A stretch of DNA of 64,000 bases from NCBI GenBank assembly GCA_040902445.1, contig JBBDXJ010000293.1, forward strand, positions 1 through 64,000, read 5' to 3'. How positions within the stretch are numbered: the first letter of the stretch is position 1; every line of letters begins with the position of its first letter. This document shows, in pieces, positions 8,969 to 19,153 of this stretch. The position numbers and the translations under genes are program-made. The notes under the pieces are model-generated. The model ran no database searches, was not told where the DNA came from, and was given only the letters and a program-made list of their open reading frames with translations. This DNA comes from Chryseosolibacter sp040902445 (lineage in GTDB: Bacteria; Bacteroidota; Bacteroidia; Cytophagales; Cyclobacteriaceae).

Positions 8969-9244
8969 GGTCTCTCTTCGAAGCCGTCATCCTGTCCATG
9001 GGACTCCTAGGGAGAGACTAGCATCGGTTTTGCCGATACCTATTGGAAATGACAGGTGTCTTGATGTCAGCAGATCAATAAAAAAAAATAATCTGTCATT
9101 GGCGGCGATGCTACGCATGGTAGTAGGACTAAATTTAAAGATCTGGTGATTGACCGGTAAACCGGTTACCAATTTCATTTGTTTTTGATCCGCTGTAAAT
9201 GGAATGAAAGCCTGACAATCCCATGCGACAGCAGCAAGAGAAAG
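8969..9244. repeat. Intergenic hairpin cluster
   Basis: CCTGTC at 8991-8996 pairs with GACAGG at 9051-9056. Between them lie the small hairpins CTCC-TA-GGGAG (9004-9013) and ATCGG-TTTT-GCCGAT. Further on, two ACCGGT palindromes (9153-9158 and 9161-9166) are two bases apart. The GGACTCCT..GGAG text recurs at 63576-63590, so this is a dispersed structured repeat. No protein signal was seen. Confidence 0.5.
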
Positions 9245-9352
9245 ATGAAAAAAGCCGGGGTATTTTTCTTAATTTGGTTTGGATACTTAGCCTGGCGATT
9301 ATATAAATTCGCAGTAGAAGATTGGGTCGAATCAATGACAAATAACCATTAA
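9245..9352 (+). CDS. Predicted 35-residue single-helix membrane protein
   Basis: A short ORF with a positively charged start (MKKAG), one membrane helix (VFFLIWFGYLAWRLY) and a polar tail ending TNNH. AGAGAAAG lies just before the ATG, and the stop is four bases ahead of the ATG of the FAD oxidoreductase, which suggests coupled translation. I do not recognise it. It could be a real membrane microprotein or simply a leader ORF. Confidence 0.4.
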   Translation: MKKAGVFFLIWFGYLAWRLYKFAVEDWVESMTNNH

Positions 9353-9356
9353 AGTA

Positions 9357-10748
9357 ATGCGGGACATCCTCAATCATCACAAAGTACCCCTGCTGTGTGA
9401 AACGGATATTTTGATAATAGGTGCAGGTTCTGCCGGGTGCATAGCAGCGATGGCTGCCAGGCACTCGCGCAAATATAAGGTGATGGTGGTAGAGAGATAT
9501 GGATTTCCAGGAGGGACCTCTACGCAAATGCTGGATACGTTCTATGGCTTTTTTACACCAGGGGAAGCTCCTAAGAAAATTATCGGAGGTCTGCCAGATA
9601 CTATTGTGGATTCACTCCATCAAACAGGCGATATTTTTTTGCGGCCGAATACGTATGGTGCGGGAACAGGCGTGAACTATAATCCCGAACGTTTGAAATC
9701 AGTATGGGAGCAAAAAATGCTGGAAGCAGGCGTGCGCCTCTTGCTGCACACGACCCTGGTGGATGTAGTCGGAGAAGAAAAAGAAAAATGGAGTTGTATT
9801 TTCTGGAATAAAAGCGGATTCCATAAGGTGAAAGCCAAAAGGGTCATTGATGCTTCCGGCGATGCGGATTTTTGCCATTTAGCCGGGTTGTCTTACGAAA
9901 CTGCCGGGGAGTCGGAACCCGCGCAAAGTATGACCACTACTTTTCGGATGTGCAATGTCGACTTCAATAAATTCAAACAGGCTGGAGGTAATAACACACT
10001 GAAAGAAAAGATGAAAACGGCCTTTGAAAGCGGAGCTTATCCATTGCCGCGTAAGGAAGGGTCAGCGCATGAAATGTGTCAGCCTAAGTGTATCTCCACC
10101 GTGGCTGTAAAGGTAAGTGACTTGAGCGCCCTGAACGGAGAGGAACTCACACAAGCCGAGATAGAGGGAAGAAGACAGGCTTTCATTTTTGAAGAATTTT
10201 TCCGGAAAGAGATACCCGGGTATGAAGAATCGAAAATTATTGGCCTGTCCCATCACATTGGTGTACGGGAAACACGACGCGTGTACGGAGAAAAACGACT
10301 GACGAAAGAAGATTGCTTGTCAGGACTTATCCCTGACGACTGCATTTTACTTTGCGGAGCGCCTATTGAGGATCATCGGAAAGGGAAGGGCGGAGAAGAC
10401 GAGACCTTCTGGCAATACATTCCTGATAACGGGGTCTATGGCGTGCCCTATGGTACCATTGTGCCTAAGGGAAGTGCGCTGGCCTGGGTCGCGGGGCGAT
10501 GTTTTTCCGCCACGCATGATGCCCACGCCTCCTGTCGATCGATGGCCCAAACCATGTCTATGGGTCAAGCCGCTGGTTTGGCAGCAGTACTTTCACTGAA
10601 CGTCGATACATCCGCGAACAACATCAATATCATCGACCTTCAGTCCCGCCTGTTGGAAATCGGGGCCGTCCTTCGAGCGCACGATGCCCTAACAGATACC
10701 AGCCGGAATGGATGGAAGAATAATTTTTTGAAGACGAATAAAGATTGA
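9357..10748 (+). CDS. FAD-dependent oxidoreductase (FAD_oxidored family)
   Basis: A 463-residue flavoprotein. The dinucleotide-binding motif IIGAGSAGCIAA is at about 21-32, followed by VVERYGFPGGTS, the usual pattern of the PF12831-type FAD oxidoreductases found in carbohydrate-degradation loci of Bacteroidota and Planctomycetes. VIDASGDADFCHLAG is the second FAD contact, and GLAAVLSL near the end closes the domain. There is no signal peptide, so it should be cytosolic. The following phosphotriesterase-family gene starts 19 bases downstream, so oxidation then hydrolysis of the same compound (for example through a lactone) is plausible, but the substrate is unknown. Confidence 0.8.
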   Translation: MRDILNHHKVPLLCETDILIIGAGSAGCIAAMAARHSRKYKVMVVERYGFPGGTSTQMLDTFYGFFTPGEAPKKIIGGLPDTIVDSLHQTGDIFLRPNTYGAGTGVNYNPERLKSVWEQKMLEAGVRLLLHTTLVDVVGEEKEKWSCIFWNKSGFHKVKAKRVIDASGDADFCHLAGLSYETAGESEPAQSMTTTFRMCNVDFNKFKQAGGNNTLKEKMKTAFESGAYPLPRKEGSAHEMCQPKCISTVAVKVSDLSALNGEELTQAEIEGRRQAFIFEEFFRKEIPGYEESKIIGLSHHIGVRETRRVYGEKRLTKEDCLSGLIPDDCILLCGAPIEDHRKGKGGEDETFWQYIPDNGVYGVPYGTIVPKGSALAWVAGRCFSATHDAHASCRSMAQTMSMGQAAGLAAVLSLNVDTSANNINIIDLQSRLLEIGAVLRAHDALTDTSRNGWKNNFLKTNKD

Positions 10749-10767
10749 GGTACTCACAATTTTTTCT

Positions 10768-11748
10768 ATGGAACATTCCACCGGCGCTGCCTTTGTTCGA
10801 ACAGTACTCGGGGATATTGCGCCGGAGAAAATAGGATTAACTTATTCCCATGAGCATATCATTATTGAGGAAAGTTATCCAACACTGCAAAACCCTTCGT
10901 TTCTGCTCAACGATGTAGTTAAAGTCTCAGAGGAATTGCAGCGCTTTCATGATGTCGGAGGCAGAACCATGGTAGATACCATGCCGGCTAATTGCGGAAG
11001 GAATGTGCTCAAGCTGGCAGAAGTTTCGCGTCGTACCGGTGTCAATATTGTTGCACCCACTGGAATCCATCTGGAGATGTACTACGTCCCTGATCATTGG
11101 CGCTATGCCTATACGGAAGATCAGCTGACCAGATTATTCACAGATGACGTGATGATTGGCATCGATGCCAATGATTATGGCGGCCCAAATGTGAACCGCA
11201 CTCCTCATAAAGCCGGACTCGTTAAGCTGGCGACGGGAGATGAAAACATCAGCGCGCATCAGGAAAAAATATTTCGTGCGGTTGTTAATACGCATAAGGA
11301 AACCGGTGTTCCCATTCTAACCCATACCAATTTTGGTAAACATGCTATGGATCAGGTAAAGCTGTTTGATAAACTAGGGGCCGATCTAAATCATGTGGTC
11401 ATTTCTCATGTTGACCGCTACCAGGATATAGGGTATAACCGTGAATTGTTGCAAACCGGCGTGGTAGTTGAATATGACAGCGCTTTTCGATGGAAGGAAA
11501 AAGAAAACTGGACCTATAAATTGCTGAAAGCTTTACTACCTGATTTTCCCGATCAGATCACGATGGGTATGGATGCAGCCAGGAACATCTATTGGCAATC
11601 CTATGGCGGAAAGCCCGGTTTGAATTTTTTACTTACTACTTTTAAAGACGATCTTCAAAAGATGGGACTGGAGCAGTATTATGAAAATATCTTTTATAAA
11701 ACTCCGTCCAGGCTATTTTGTTTTTCAAAAGTATCAGCGAATGGATAG
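10768..11748 (+). CDS. Phosphotriesterase-family metal-dependent hydrolase
   Basis: A 326-residue amidohydrolase-fold enzyme of the phosphotriesterase/lactonase group. All binuclear-metal ligands are visible: His28 and His30 (SHEH), the carbamylated Lys153 (AGLVKLATG), His186 (LTHTN), His214 (ISHVD) and Asp269 (MGMDAAR). Family members act as lactonases or phosphotriesterases. It lies directly after the FAD oxidoreductase, so a lactone is the more likely natural substrate. No signal peptide. Confidence 0.85.
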   Translation: MEHSTGAAFVRTVLGDIAPEKIGLTYSHEHIIIEESYPTLQNPSFLLNDVVKVSEELQRFHDVGGRTMVDTMPANCGRNVLKLAEVSRRTGVNIVAPTGIHLEMYYVPDHWRYAYTEDQLTRLFTDDVMIGIDANDYGGPNVNRTPHKAGLVKLATGDENISAHQEKIFRAVVNTHKETGVPILTHTNFGKHAMDQVKLFDKLGADLNHVVISHVDRYQDIGYNRELLQTGVVVEYDSAFRWKEKENWTYKLLKALLPDFPDQITMGMDAARNIYWQSYGGKPGLNFLLTTFKDDLQKMGLEQYYENIFYKTPSRLFCFSKVSANG

Positions 11749-11865
11749 TACGAACGAGTCTTTTTTGACATTAACCGGCAGGTTTTTCGAACCTCTCCGA
11801 ACCAAATTTAGTTGTAAATTAGTCTGGCTGCTTGCAGCCGGCAAACTATCGCGAAAAAGCATTTA

Positions 11866-14800
11866 ATGGCTCTCCACTTATTCCATAACACGGTTTCCAA
11901 ATGGTTTGAAAACAACTTTCAAACACCCACCGACGTGCAAACCCAGGCGTGGAATGCAATCCGGTCTTCGGAAAATACCCTTATTGCCGCTCCGACCGGT
12001 TCAGGAAAAACGCTTGCCGCATTTCTCTCGGCCATCAACGATCTGATCGAGCAAGGTATCAAAGGAGAACTGGCACCGGGAACGCAGGTCGTTTATATAT
12101 CGCCGCTGAAGGCCCTGAGCAACGATATTGAACGGAATCTGCGTTTTCCACTGGAAGGAATAAAAAAGGAACTCGCAGATTCCGGGTTTCCGGCCGTGGA
12201 CATCGAGGTGATGGTGAGAACAGGTGACACACCGATGGCCGACCGCGCTCGCATGATCAAACATCCGCCGCACATCCTGGTTACAACCCCCGAATCTCTT
12301 TACCTCCTGCTCACCGGTACAAATGGCCGTAAGATGTTAAGTACTGTCCACACGCTGATCATTGATGAGATCCATGCGCTGGTTGGCGATAAGAGAGGCT
12401 CACATCTTTCGCTTTCCGTTGAACGGCTCGAAACGCTGACGAAACGAAAACTTCACCGCATAGGATTATCAGCAACGCAAAAACCTGTCGAACAGGTCGC
12501 AAGTTTTTTAACCGGTAACAGTGCCAATGGAAAGTTGGATTGCAAGATCATTGATGCGGGTCATTCACGCAAGCTTGATCTATCGATCGCAGTGCCTTCT
12601 TCGCCCTTAACTGCGGTAATGGCAAATGAAGTGTGGGGAGAAATTTACGACATACTGATTCAGCTGATCGCTACTCATGAAACCACATTGATCTTTGTTA
12701 ACACGCGGCGACTCGCAGAACGGCTTTCACACAATCTGAATGAAAAATTAGGACAGGGAAATGTTCTAGCTCACCATGGCAGCATGTCAAAAGACCTTCG
12801 GTTTGATGCAGAACGCAGACTGAAATCCGGATCTTTAAAAGCCCTCGTAGCAACCGCTTCCATGGAATTGGGTATTGATGTTGGCTCCATAGATCTTGTT
12901 TGTCAGATCGGTGCCCCGCGTTCGATCGCAGCTTTTTTACAGCGTGTAGGAAGGTCCGGACATAGTGTGAATAAAACGCCGAAAGGAAAAATATTTCCCC
13001 TCACCAGCGATGAGCTTGTCGATTGCGCTGCTATCATGGATGCAATTCAGCGCGGAGAACTCGACCGGATCATCATGCCTGAAAAACCACTCGATATCCT
13101 TGCCCAGCAGATTGTCGCTGAAACTTCCTGTGAAGAGTATACTGAAGAAGAATTATTCAGGCTTGTGAAAAAAGCGTATCCCTATCGCGACCTCACCCGC
13201 CAGGACTTCGATGAAGTGATCACCATGCTATCGGAAGGTTTTACAAGTCGCAACGGAAGAAGAGCAGCGTATATCTACCACGATATGGTGAATGAAAGAC
13301 TCAAGGCCAGGAAAGGTGCGAAGCTTACTGCGATTATGTCGGGAGGCGCTATACCCGACAATTTTGAGTATGACGTAATGCTTGAGCCCGGAAATATTTT
13401 TCTCGGCACATTGAATGAAGATTTCGCTATTGAAAGTATTCCCGGTGATATTTTTAAACTTGGAAATAATTCGTGGAAGATCCAGAGAATAGAAAATGGA
13501 AAAGTACGGGTCGAAGATGCTGCAGGCCAACCGCCAAACATTCCGTTTTGGCTGGGTGAAGCACCCGGCAGAACAAAAGAACTTTCCTTTGCAGTTTCGC
13601 GGCTGCGTGAAGATATCACTTCAAGGCTTGGAAATCTTGATTCATTGAATGCTGAAAACAGCCATATCGATGACGATTGGAAAACAGATGCTCTTGATTG
13701 GCTCACGAAAGAAAAAGGAATTCTTCCTGCCGCAGCGGATCAGCTAATTGATTATCTCGGAGCTGCAAAAGCTGCGCTGAAGATCATGCCATCACAAAAT
13801 AATATTGTGATGGAACGCTTCTTCGATGATGCGGGTGACATGCACCTGGTCATCCATTCTCCTTTTGGAAACAGGCTCAACAAAGCCTGGGGACTGGCCC
13901 TTCGGAAACGCTTCTGCCGTAAATTCAATTTCGAGTTACAGGCCGCCGCGAACGACAATGCCATCATTCTTTCATTGGGCTCTACCCATAGTTTTCCGCT
14001 GGAGGAAGTTTTTGGTTACCTCAGCCCTGAAACTGTAAGAGACGTTTTGGTACAGGCGATGCTGGATGCTCCGATGTTCGGGATCAGATGGCGCTGGAAT
14101 GCTTCACGTGCGCTCGCCGTCGTGAGGAGAAGAGCAGACCGAAAAGTTCCTGCACAGTTACAACGGATGCAATCCGAAGATCTCGTCGCACAGATTTTTC
14201 CTGATCAGCTTGCATGCCTGGAAAATATTCCGGGCGAAAGAGAAGTTCCTGACCATCCTCTAGTAAGACAGACGATTCACGATTGCCTGTACGAGGCGAT
14301 GGATATTGAAGGGCTCGAGAATTTATTGCGAAAAATAAAAAATAAAGAAGTCAACCTCATTGCCCGCGACTTAAAGGAGCCTTCGCCCCTCGCTTACGAG
14401 ATCGTGAATGCGCGTCCTTATGCTTTCCTGGATGATGCACCGCTGGAAGAACGCAGGACACTCGCCGTTAGAAACCGGCGATGGTTGTCACCCGCTGAAG
14501 CAAATGATCTTGGAAAGCTGGATCCCGCGGCGATTGAAGCTGTAAAAAAAGAAGCATGGCCCGAAGTAACAACTGCGGATGAATTGCATGATGCCTTATT
14601 GCTTTCGGGGTTGATCACGGAAAAAGAAGGGATTGAAAACAACTGGATCACTAACTTCGATGAATTGATCGGCGCAAAACGAGCCACGGTTTTGGGAAGC
14701 GGGGAAAAAGCTTTGTGGATCGCAACGGAGCGTCTGCCATATATTCTTAAAGTTTATCCCGACAGGCCCTTGCAATATGAAGTAACCATTCCTGAAAAAC

Positions 14801-16227
14801 TTCTGAACATTCCCCCGGATAAAGATCCGCTCGTGGAACTTGTGCGTGGAAGACTGGAGATCATGGGACCGGTGACGGCAGAAACCCTTGCTGATCTAAT
14901 GGATCTTCCTCTTTCACAAATTGACATGGCGCTGTTGAAGCTAGAAAATGAAGGGTTCGTTTTCCAGGGCAACTTCTCCGGCGCGGATTCAAAAGAATGG
15001 TGTGAGCGGAGATTGCTTGCAAGGATACACCGGTACACGATCAAAAAACTTCGCAGTGAAATAGAACCGGTTTCATCCGCCGATTTCATGCGGTTCTTGT
15101 TCACATGGCACCAGTTGGGAAAGGAAAATCAAAGCCAGGGTGTAACTGCACTTGAGCACATTCTTCAAAAACTGGAAGGTTTCGAAGCGCCCGCTATCGC
15201 ATGGGAAAGTGATATTTTTCCCGCAAGGATCACCGACTATAATCATCAGTGGCTGGATATGCTGAGCATGGCCGGCAAAATTTCGTGGGGGCGCTTCCGT
15301 CCATCAGCTTCCATAAAAGACAAGGAGAAGAAAACAAGTAGTCCGGTAAGGACGACACCAGTCGCCTTTGTAAACCGCGCCAACCTTCGTGTCTGGAAAA
15401 ACGTCGATGCCGCGGATGGAGATCTCGCTGAGCATCTTTCGCCGAGATCGCTGGAAGTATTTAAACTCTTACAGCAACACGGCGCATCCTTCTTCGATGA
15501 CATCGTGTATAAAGCGAAACTTTTTCCTTCACAGGCTGAAGATGCTTTGGGAGAACTGATCAGTTCCGGATTGATCACCTCAGACACCTTTACCGGATTG
15601 CGGGCTCTCCTGGTTCCCGATAAGTATAAATCTAATACTGGCCGACGGCATGACACCGAAATCTTTTCCATGAATTATGCCGGGCGCTGGTCCTTGCTGC
15701 ACGACAACCACAAAGAAGAAAGTGCAATTAATTCCCAACAGGATATAGAAACCATTGCATGGGCTTTGTTGAGAAGATATGGAGTCGTATTCCGTAAACT
15801 AGCTGAGCGCGAAAATCTTGCACCTCCATGGAGGGAGATTGTGCGTATGCTCAGGACGATGGAGGCACGTGGGCAAATCCGCGGGGGAAGGTTTGTCGAG
15901 GGCGTGTATGGTGAACAGTATGCCCTGCCCGAAGCTGTTGTTGAATTGCGAAACTGCAGAAAAAATCTAAAACGTGAAGTGTTGATCTCCATCAGCGCGG
16001 CCGATCCACTCAACCTTACCGGTGTTATCACGCCGGGCCGACGCGTCCCTGCTTTTTCCGCAAACCGGATCTTATATCAGGATGGTGTACCCATCGCCTT
16101 CAAGGAAGCCAAAGAGATCCAGTTTATCGGTGAACCTGAACCGGATAAGAAGTGGGCTTTGCAGAGCGCGCTGATACAGCACACTGTTTCACCGAGGTTG
16201 AGAAAGTATTTAGGAAAGGCCGTGTGA
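11866..16227 (+). CDS. lhr: Lhr-type ATP-dependent helicase
   Basis: A 1453-residue superfamily 2 helicase with the length and architecture of bacterial Lhr. Seen in order: Q-motif-like PTDVQTQAW (20-30), Walker A APTGSGKT, DEIHAL (motif II), LSATQ (motif III), ATASMELGIDVG (motif V) and QRVGRSGH (motif VI), then winged-helix and Lhr-core regions and the long Lhr-CTD tail. Lhr proteins are 3'-5' translocases tied to nucleic acid repair; that role is from the family. No partner nuclease gene lies next to it. It converges with the permease at 16245 with only 17 bases between the stops. Confidence 0.9.
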   Translation: MALHLFHNTVSKWFENNFQTPTDVQTQAWNAIRSSENTLIAAPTGSGKTLAAFLSAINDLIEQGIKGELAPGTQVVYISPLKALSNDIERNLRFPLEGIKKELADSGFPAVDIEVMVRTGDTPMADRARMIKHPPHILVTTPESLYLLLTGTNGRKMLSTVHTLIIDEIHALVGDKRGSHLSLSVERLETLTKRKLHRIGLSATQKPVEQVASFLTGNSANGKLDCKIIDAGHSRKLDLSIAVPSSPLTAVMANEVWGEIYDILIQLIATHETTLIFVNTRRLAERLSHNLNEKLGQGNVLAHHGSMSKDLRFDAERRLKSGSLKALVATASMELGIDVGSIDLVCQIGAPRSIAAFLQRVGRSGHSVNKTPKGKIFPLTSDELVDCAAIMDAIQRGELDRIIMPEKPLDILAQQIVAETSCEEYTEEELFRLVKKAYPYRDLTRQDFDEVITMLSEGFTSRNGRRAAYIYHDMVNERLKARKGAKLTAIMSGGAIPDNFEYDVMLEPGNIFLGTLNEDFAIESIPGDIFKLGNNSWKIQRIENGKVRVEDAAGQPPNIPFWLGEAPGRTKELSFAVSRLREDITSRLGNLDSLNAENSHIDDDWKTDALDWLTKEKGILPAAADQLIDYLGAAKAALKIMPSQNNIVMERFFDDAGDMHLVIHSPFGNRLNKAWGLALRKRFCRKFNFELQAAANDNAIILSLGSTHSFPLEEVFGYLSPETVRDVLVQAMLDAPMFGIRWRWNASRALAVVRRRADRKVPAQLQRMQSEDLVAQIFPDQLACLENIPGEREVPDHPLVRQTIHDCLYEAMDIEGLENLLRKIKNKEVNLIARDLKEPSPLAYEIVNARPYAFLDDAPLEERRTLAVRNRRWLSPAEANDLGKLDPAAIEAVKKEAWPEVTTADELHDALLLSGLITEKEGIENNWITNFDELIGAKRATVLGSGEKALWIATERLPYILKVYPDRPLQYEVTIPEKLLNIPPDKDPLVELVRGRLEIMGPVTAETLADLMDLPLSQIDMALLKLENEGFVFQGNFSGADSKEWCERRLLARIHRYTIKKLRSEIEPVSSADFMRFLFTWHQLGKENQSQGVTALEHILQKLEGFEAPAIAWESDIFPARITDYNHQWLDMLSMAGKISWGRFRPSASIKDKEKKTSSPVRTTPVAFVNRANLRVWKNVDAADGDLAEHLSPRSLEVFKLLQQHGASFFDDIVYKAKLFPSQAEDALGELISSGLITSDTFTGLRALLVPDKYKSNTGRRHDTEIFSMNYAGRWSLLHDNHKEESAINSQQDIETIAWALLRRYGVVFRKLAERENLAPPWREIVRMLRTMEARGQIRGGRFVEGVYGEQYALPEAVVELRNCRKNLKREVLISISAADPLNLTGVITPGRRVPAFSANRILYQDGVPIAFKEAKEIQFIGEPEPDKKWALQSALIQHTVSPRLRKYLGKAV

Positions 16228-16244
16228 TCTCCAATGCAGCTATC

Positions 16245-18713
16245 CTATTCCGTTTTCAAAGCGTCAACCGGGTTTCTTAATGCAGCTTTGACAGATTGAA
16301 AACCAATGATGAGCCAGGCAATGCCAATTGACGCAAGACCTGCCAGCAAAAAAACCAGGACTCCGACTTCAATTTTATAGACAAAATTTTCCAGCCATCG
16401 GGTCATACCATAATATCCCAGGGGAACGGCAACGGCAAATGCGATACCAACGAGCTTGATGAAGTCCTTTGACAACATACCTACGATGCCCGACACAGAA
16501 GCTCCAAGAACTTTGCGAATACCGATTTCTTTTACCCTGCGTTCGGCCACATCAATGGAAAGGCCATAAAGTCCAAGGCAAGATATGACTATAGCAATGA
16601 TTGTGAAGGCGGATATGAGCGAGAAGACACGCTGGTCGGCTTCGTACTGGCGCTTAACGTTCTCGCTAAGCAGATTGTACTCGAAAGGAGTATTCTGCAC
16701 GAGCTCCTTCCAAACCTTTTGCATCATCGATAGCACATTTTCGTAATTGCTTCCGTCAAGCGCTATTGCCATCTCGCTATAATCATAGCTGCTGGCAGGA
16801 ATAACAAAAAACATCGGTGCTACAGTCCGATGCATCGAGCCCTGGTGAAAATCTTCAACTATACCTTCGATAATAAAAGTCATATGTTGTCCCTGTGGCT
16901 CGCCGTGAAGCTTTGATCCCACAGCTTGTTCCATTTTCATACCTGTAGCCTGCAGGCTAGCCTCGTTCACCAGGATGTGATTCACAGGATTGCCAAAACG
17001 AAATGTGTCTTTTTCAAACCTGAGGTTCCGGCCGGCCAGTAACTTAATATCCAGGAGTTGTAAGTAATCCTCGTCCATACTTACCATAAAATGATCGTGT
17101 GCTTTTTCAATACTGGTGCCGTCAGGATAAAGTAGAATATCATTTAAAATTGGCGAAGCCGGTAATGAAGAGGAGGCCGTAACGGCGTTTACGGCGGATA
17201 GCTGCTGAAACCTGTCCTTTAGTTGCCGATAGGCTAACTTCGCCTCTGCTGTCCGCATGGGCAATGTGATCTTATATTCCGGATTGAAACCAAGTGATTT
17301 GTTCTGAATGAACTTCATCTGCTCGTTAATAATCAGGATGGAAGAAATTAATGTTATGGAAATGGCAAATTGAAATACCACCAGACTCTTACGAAGCCAG
17401 TTTGAGGAACTTCGACTGAGATATTTTTCCTTTAGCACTCTGGCTGGCTGAAAGCCGGAAAGGAAAAAAGCGGGATAACTTCCGGCAATAAGGCTTGTTA
17501 TTAATGAAATGCCCAATAGTGCTCCAATAATATATCCCACATTCTGGAAATTTATCGACAGGTCTTTTTGAGTAAATTGGTTGAACAACGGCAATGCCGC
17601 CTGTACCAACACGGCAGACAGCAACATGGCAAGGATAACAATTACCAACGATTCACCGAGAAATTGCCGGATGAGGTTTACTCTGCTCGCACCCAACGAT
17701 TTCCGAACACCTACTTCACCAGCACGCTGCATAGCTTTTGCAGTTGTAAGGTTCATGAAATTAATGCAGGCGATCAATAAAATGAAAATGCATATTGAAC
17801 CAATAATATAAATGTAGGTGATGTTTCCTGCCGCTCCAATATCCATGAAGCCAAACTGGCTGTGATTGAATTCTTGGAATGAATAGAGATGCATGTCTGC
17901 CAGGGGTTGAATTCCAAGTTCCTTTTGAAAACCTATTTCCTTCAGGTCTTTCGCAGCATACTTGTCCAGTAGTGCAGGGAATTTGGCCTTCAGATCTTCC
18001 GCCGACGCAGTCGGTTTTAATTTTATGAATGCATAGACAAAGTTTTGACCGGACCAGGTGGTGGCACTATTAACATAGCGTCCTATGCCCCTGCTGTTCA
18101 TGCACATATAGAAATTCGCATCCATTTGCGATTTATCGGTGTAGGGTTTGAGCACACCGGTGACCCGAAATGTATCGGTACTGTTGCCACTGTTAATGAC
18201 GATAAGTTTATCAAGACCAGATTCGTCGCCGAAAATCTTGCGGGCAACATCGTGCGAAAGCACTACGGCAGACGGACCGTCCAGAGCAGTGTTGCGGTCT
18301 CCCTGTTCAAAATCATAGGAAAATATATCGAAGAAAGTGGAATCAACAACGTAGCCTTTCTTCTCGTAAAAATTTTTGTCTTCATACTGTATGAGGTGGC
18401 GCTCTACGTTGGGCATTTCGACAAGTCGCGCAGCCGACTCCAGGTCAGGAAACTCTTGCAGCATGGTCATGCCTATGGGAGGAGAAGTGCGTTGCAATTT
18501 CCCATTCAGCTGGTCGGAAATGATGGTGGTAGTTACTCTGTAAATGTTATCGTAATCCTTAAAGTGTCTTTCATAACTGAATTCATCCTTGATGAACAGG
18601 GCCAGCAGGGTACAACAAGTAATACCAATCGCGAGGCCGAGGATATTAATAAAAGAAAAGACCTTGTGCCTGGTTACATTGCGAAATGCTACAATAAAGT
18701 AATTTTGGAACAT
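16245..18713 (-). CDS. MacB/FtsX-like ABC transporter permease
   Basis: An 822-residue membrane protein of the large Bacteroidota FtsX family. An N-terminal helix follows RHKVFSFINILGLAIGI, then a MacB-type periplasmic core, three helices with GVRKSLGAS (FtsX domain 1), a second periplasmic segment, and a C-terminal three-helix FtsX domain with EIGIRKVLGASVSGI. It ends NPVDALKTE, as is usual. No ATPase gene is nearby, so its motor must be encoded elsewhere. It is transcribed divergently from the paralogue at 19154. Confidence 0.85.
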   Translation of the reverse strand: MFQNYFIVAFRNVTRHKVFSFINILGLAIGITCCTLLALFIKDEFSYERHFKDYDNIYRVTTTIISDQLNGKLQRTSPPIGMTMLQEFPDLESAARLVEMPNVERHLIQYEDKNFYEKKGYVVDSTFFDIFSYDFEQGDRNTALDGPSAVVLSHDVARKIFGDESGLDKLIVINSGNSTDTFRVTGVLKPYTDKSQMDANFYMCMNSRGIGRYVNSATTWSGQNFVYAFIKLKPTASAEDLKAKFPALLDKYAAKDLKEIGFQKELGIQPLADMHLYSFQEFNHSQFGFMDIGAAGNITYIYIIGSICIFILLIACINFMNLTTAKAMQRAGEVGVRKSLGASRVNLIRQFLGESLVIVILAMLLSAVLVQAALPLFNQFTQKDLSINFQNVGYIIGALLGISLITSLIAGSYPAFFLSGFQPARVLKEKYLSRSSSNWLRKSLVVFQFAISITLISSILIINEQMKFIQNKSLGFNPEYKITLPMRTAEAKLAYRQLKDRFQQLSAVNAVTASSSLPASPILNDILLYPDGTSIEKAHDHFMVSMDEDYLQLLDIKLLAGRNLRFEKDTFRFGNPVNHILVNEASLQATGMKMEQAVGSKLHGEPQGQHMTFIIEGIVEDFHQGSMHRTVAPMFFVIPASSYDYSEMAIALDGSNYENVLSMMQKVWKELVQNTPFEYNLLSENVKRQYEADQRVFSLISAFTIIAIVISCLGLYGLSIDVAERRVKEIGIRKVLGASVSGIVGMLSKDFIKLVGIAFAVAVPLGYYGMTRWLENFVYKIEVGVLVFLLAGLASIGIAWLIIGFQSVKAALRNPVDALKTE

Positions 18714-19153
18714 AGAAAGCTGGGTTGGATCACCCCAGGCCTACCCAATATTGGTGCCAAGGTAACTTCCAGGGAAAACATAGCTACTAAGGTGTTTCAG
18801 GACATAATCAGGCCCGAACGAAACAATGATGAACGATCAAAGTCTCCGGCGTGATGCCCGAATATGAGCAATACATGTGCGTATCTGAACAAAAAGGAAC
18901 TCAAAATCCCGCAAAGGAATTCAAAATCCTGCTTTTAATAACTGGTACAATTGTTCGATCTAATTAAACCTGTAGGGTGTAATTTGTTAAAACGAAGCAT
19001 TAAATGATTTGTTAACTATGCAACCAAGGTTTACTTTGTTGCATCATTCAAATCACATTGTAGCATGCCCATCAATTCCCTCCAGCTTTAGCTGGGATTT
19101 TATATACTGTGGATTTTCGGGCTTTAGCCAATAAACCTCCTTAAACTAACAAT
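18714..19153. other. Divergent promoter region with tandem and inverted repeats
   Basis: This 440-bp spacer between two divergent permease genes has no supportable ORF. It contains two adjacent 20-bp direct repeats (18893-18912 and 18913-18932, two or three differences), an ATGCAAC-N13-GTTGCAT inverted repeat (19018-19044), and the paired TTTA-loop hairpins at 19082-19129. The first two could be operators; nothing proves it. Confidence 0.5.
19082..19129. repeat. Paired TTTA-loop hairpin repeat, copy 1
   Basis: CCAGC-TTTA-GCTGG (19082-19095) is followed by GGC-TTTA-GCC (19120-19129), with centres about 36 bases apart. The flank ATCAATTCCCTCCA closely matches that of the second copy at 38785, while the stems differ in a compensating manner. 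Confidence 0.6.

Noticed and set aside
18045..18854. 269-residue plus-strand ORF
   Set aside because: It lies mostly antisense to the well-supported permease gene at 16245-18713, and its translation shows no family motif.
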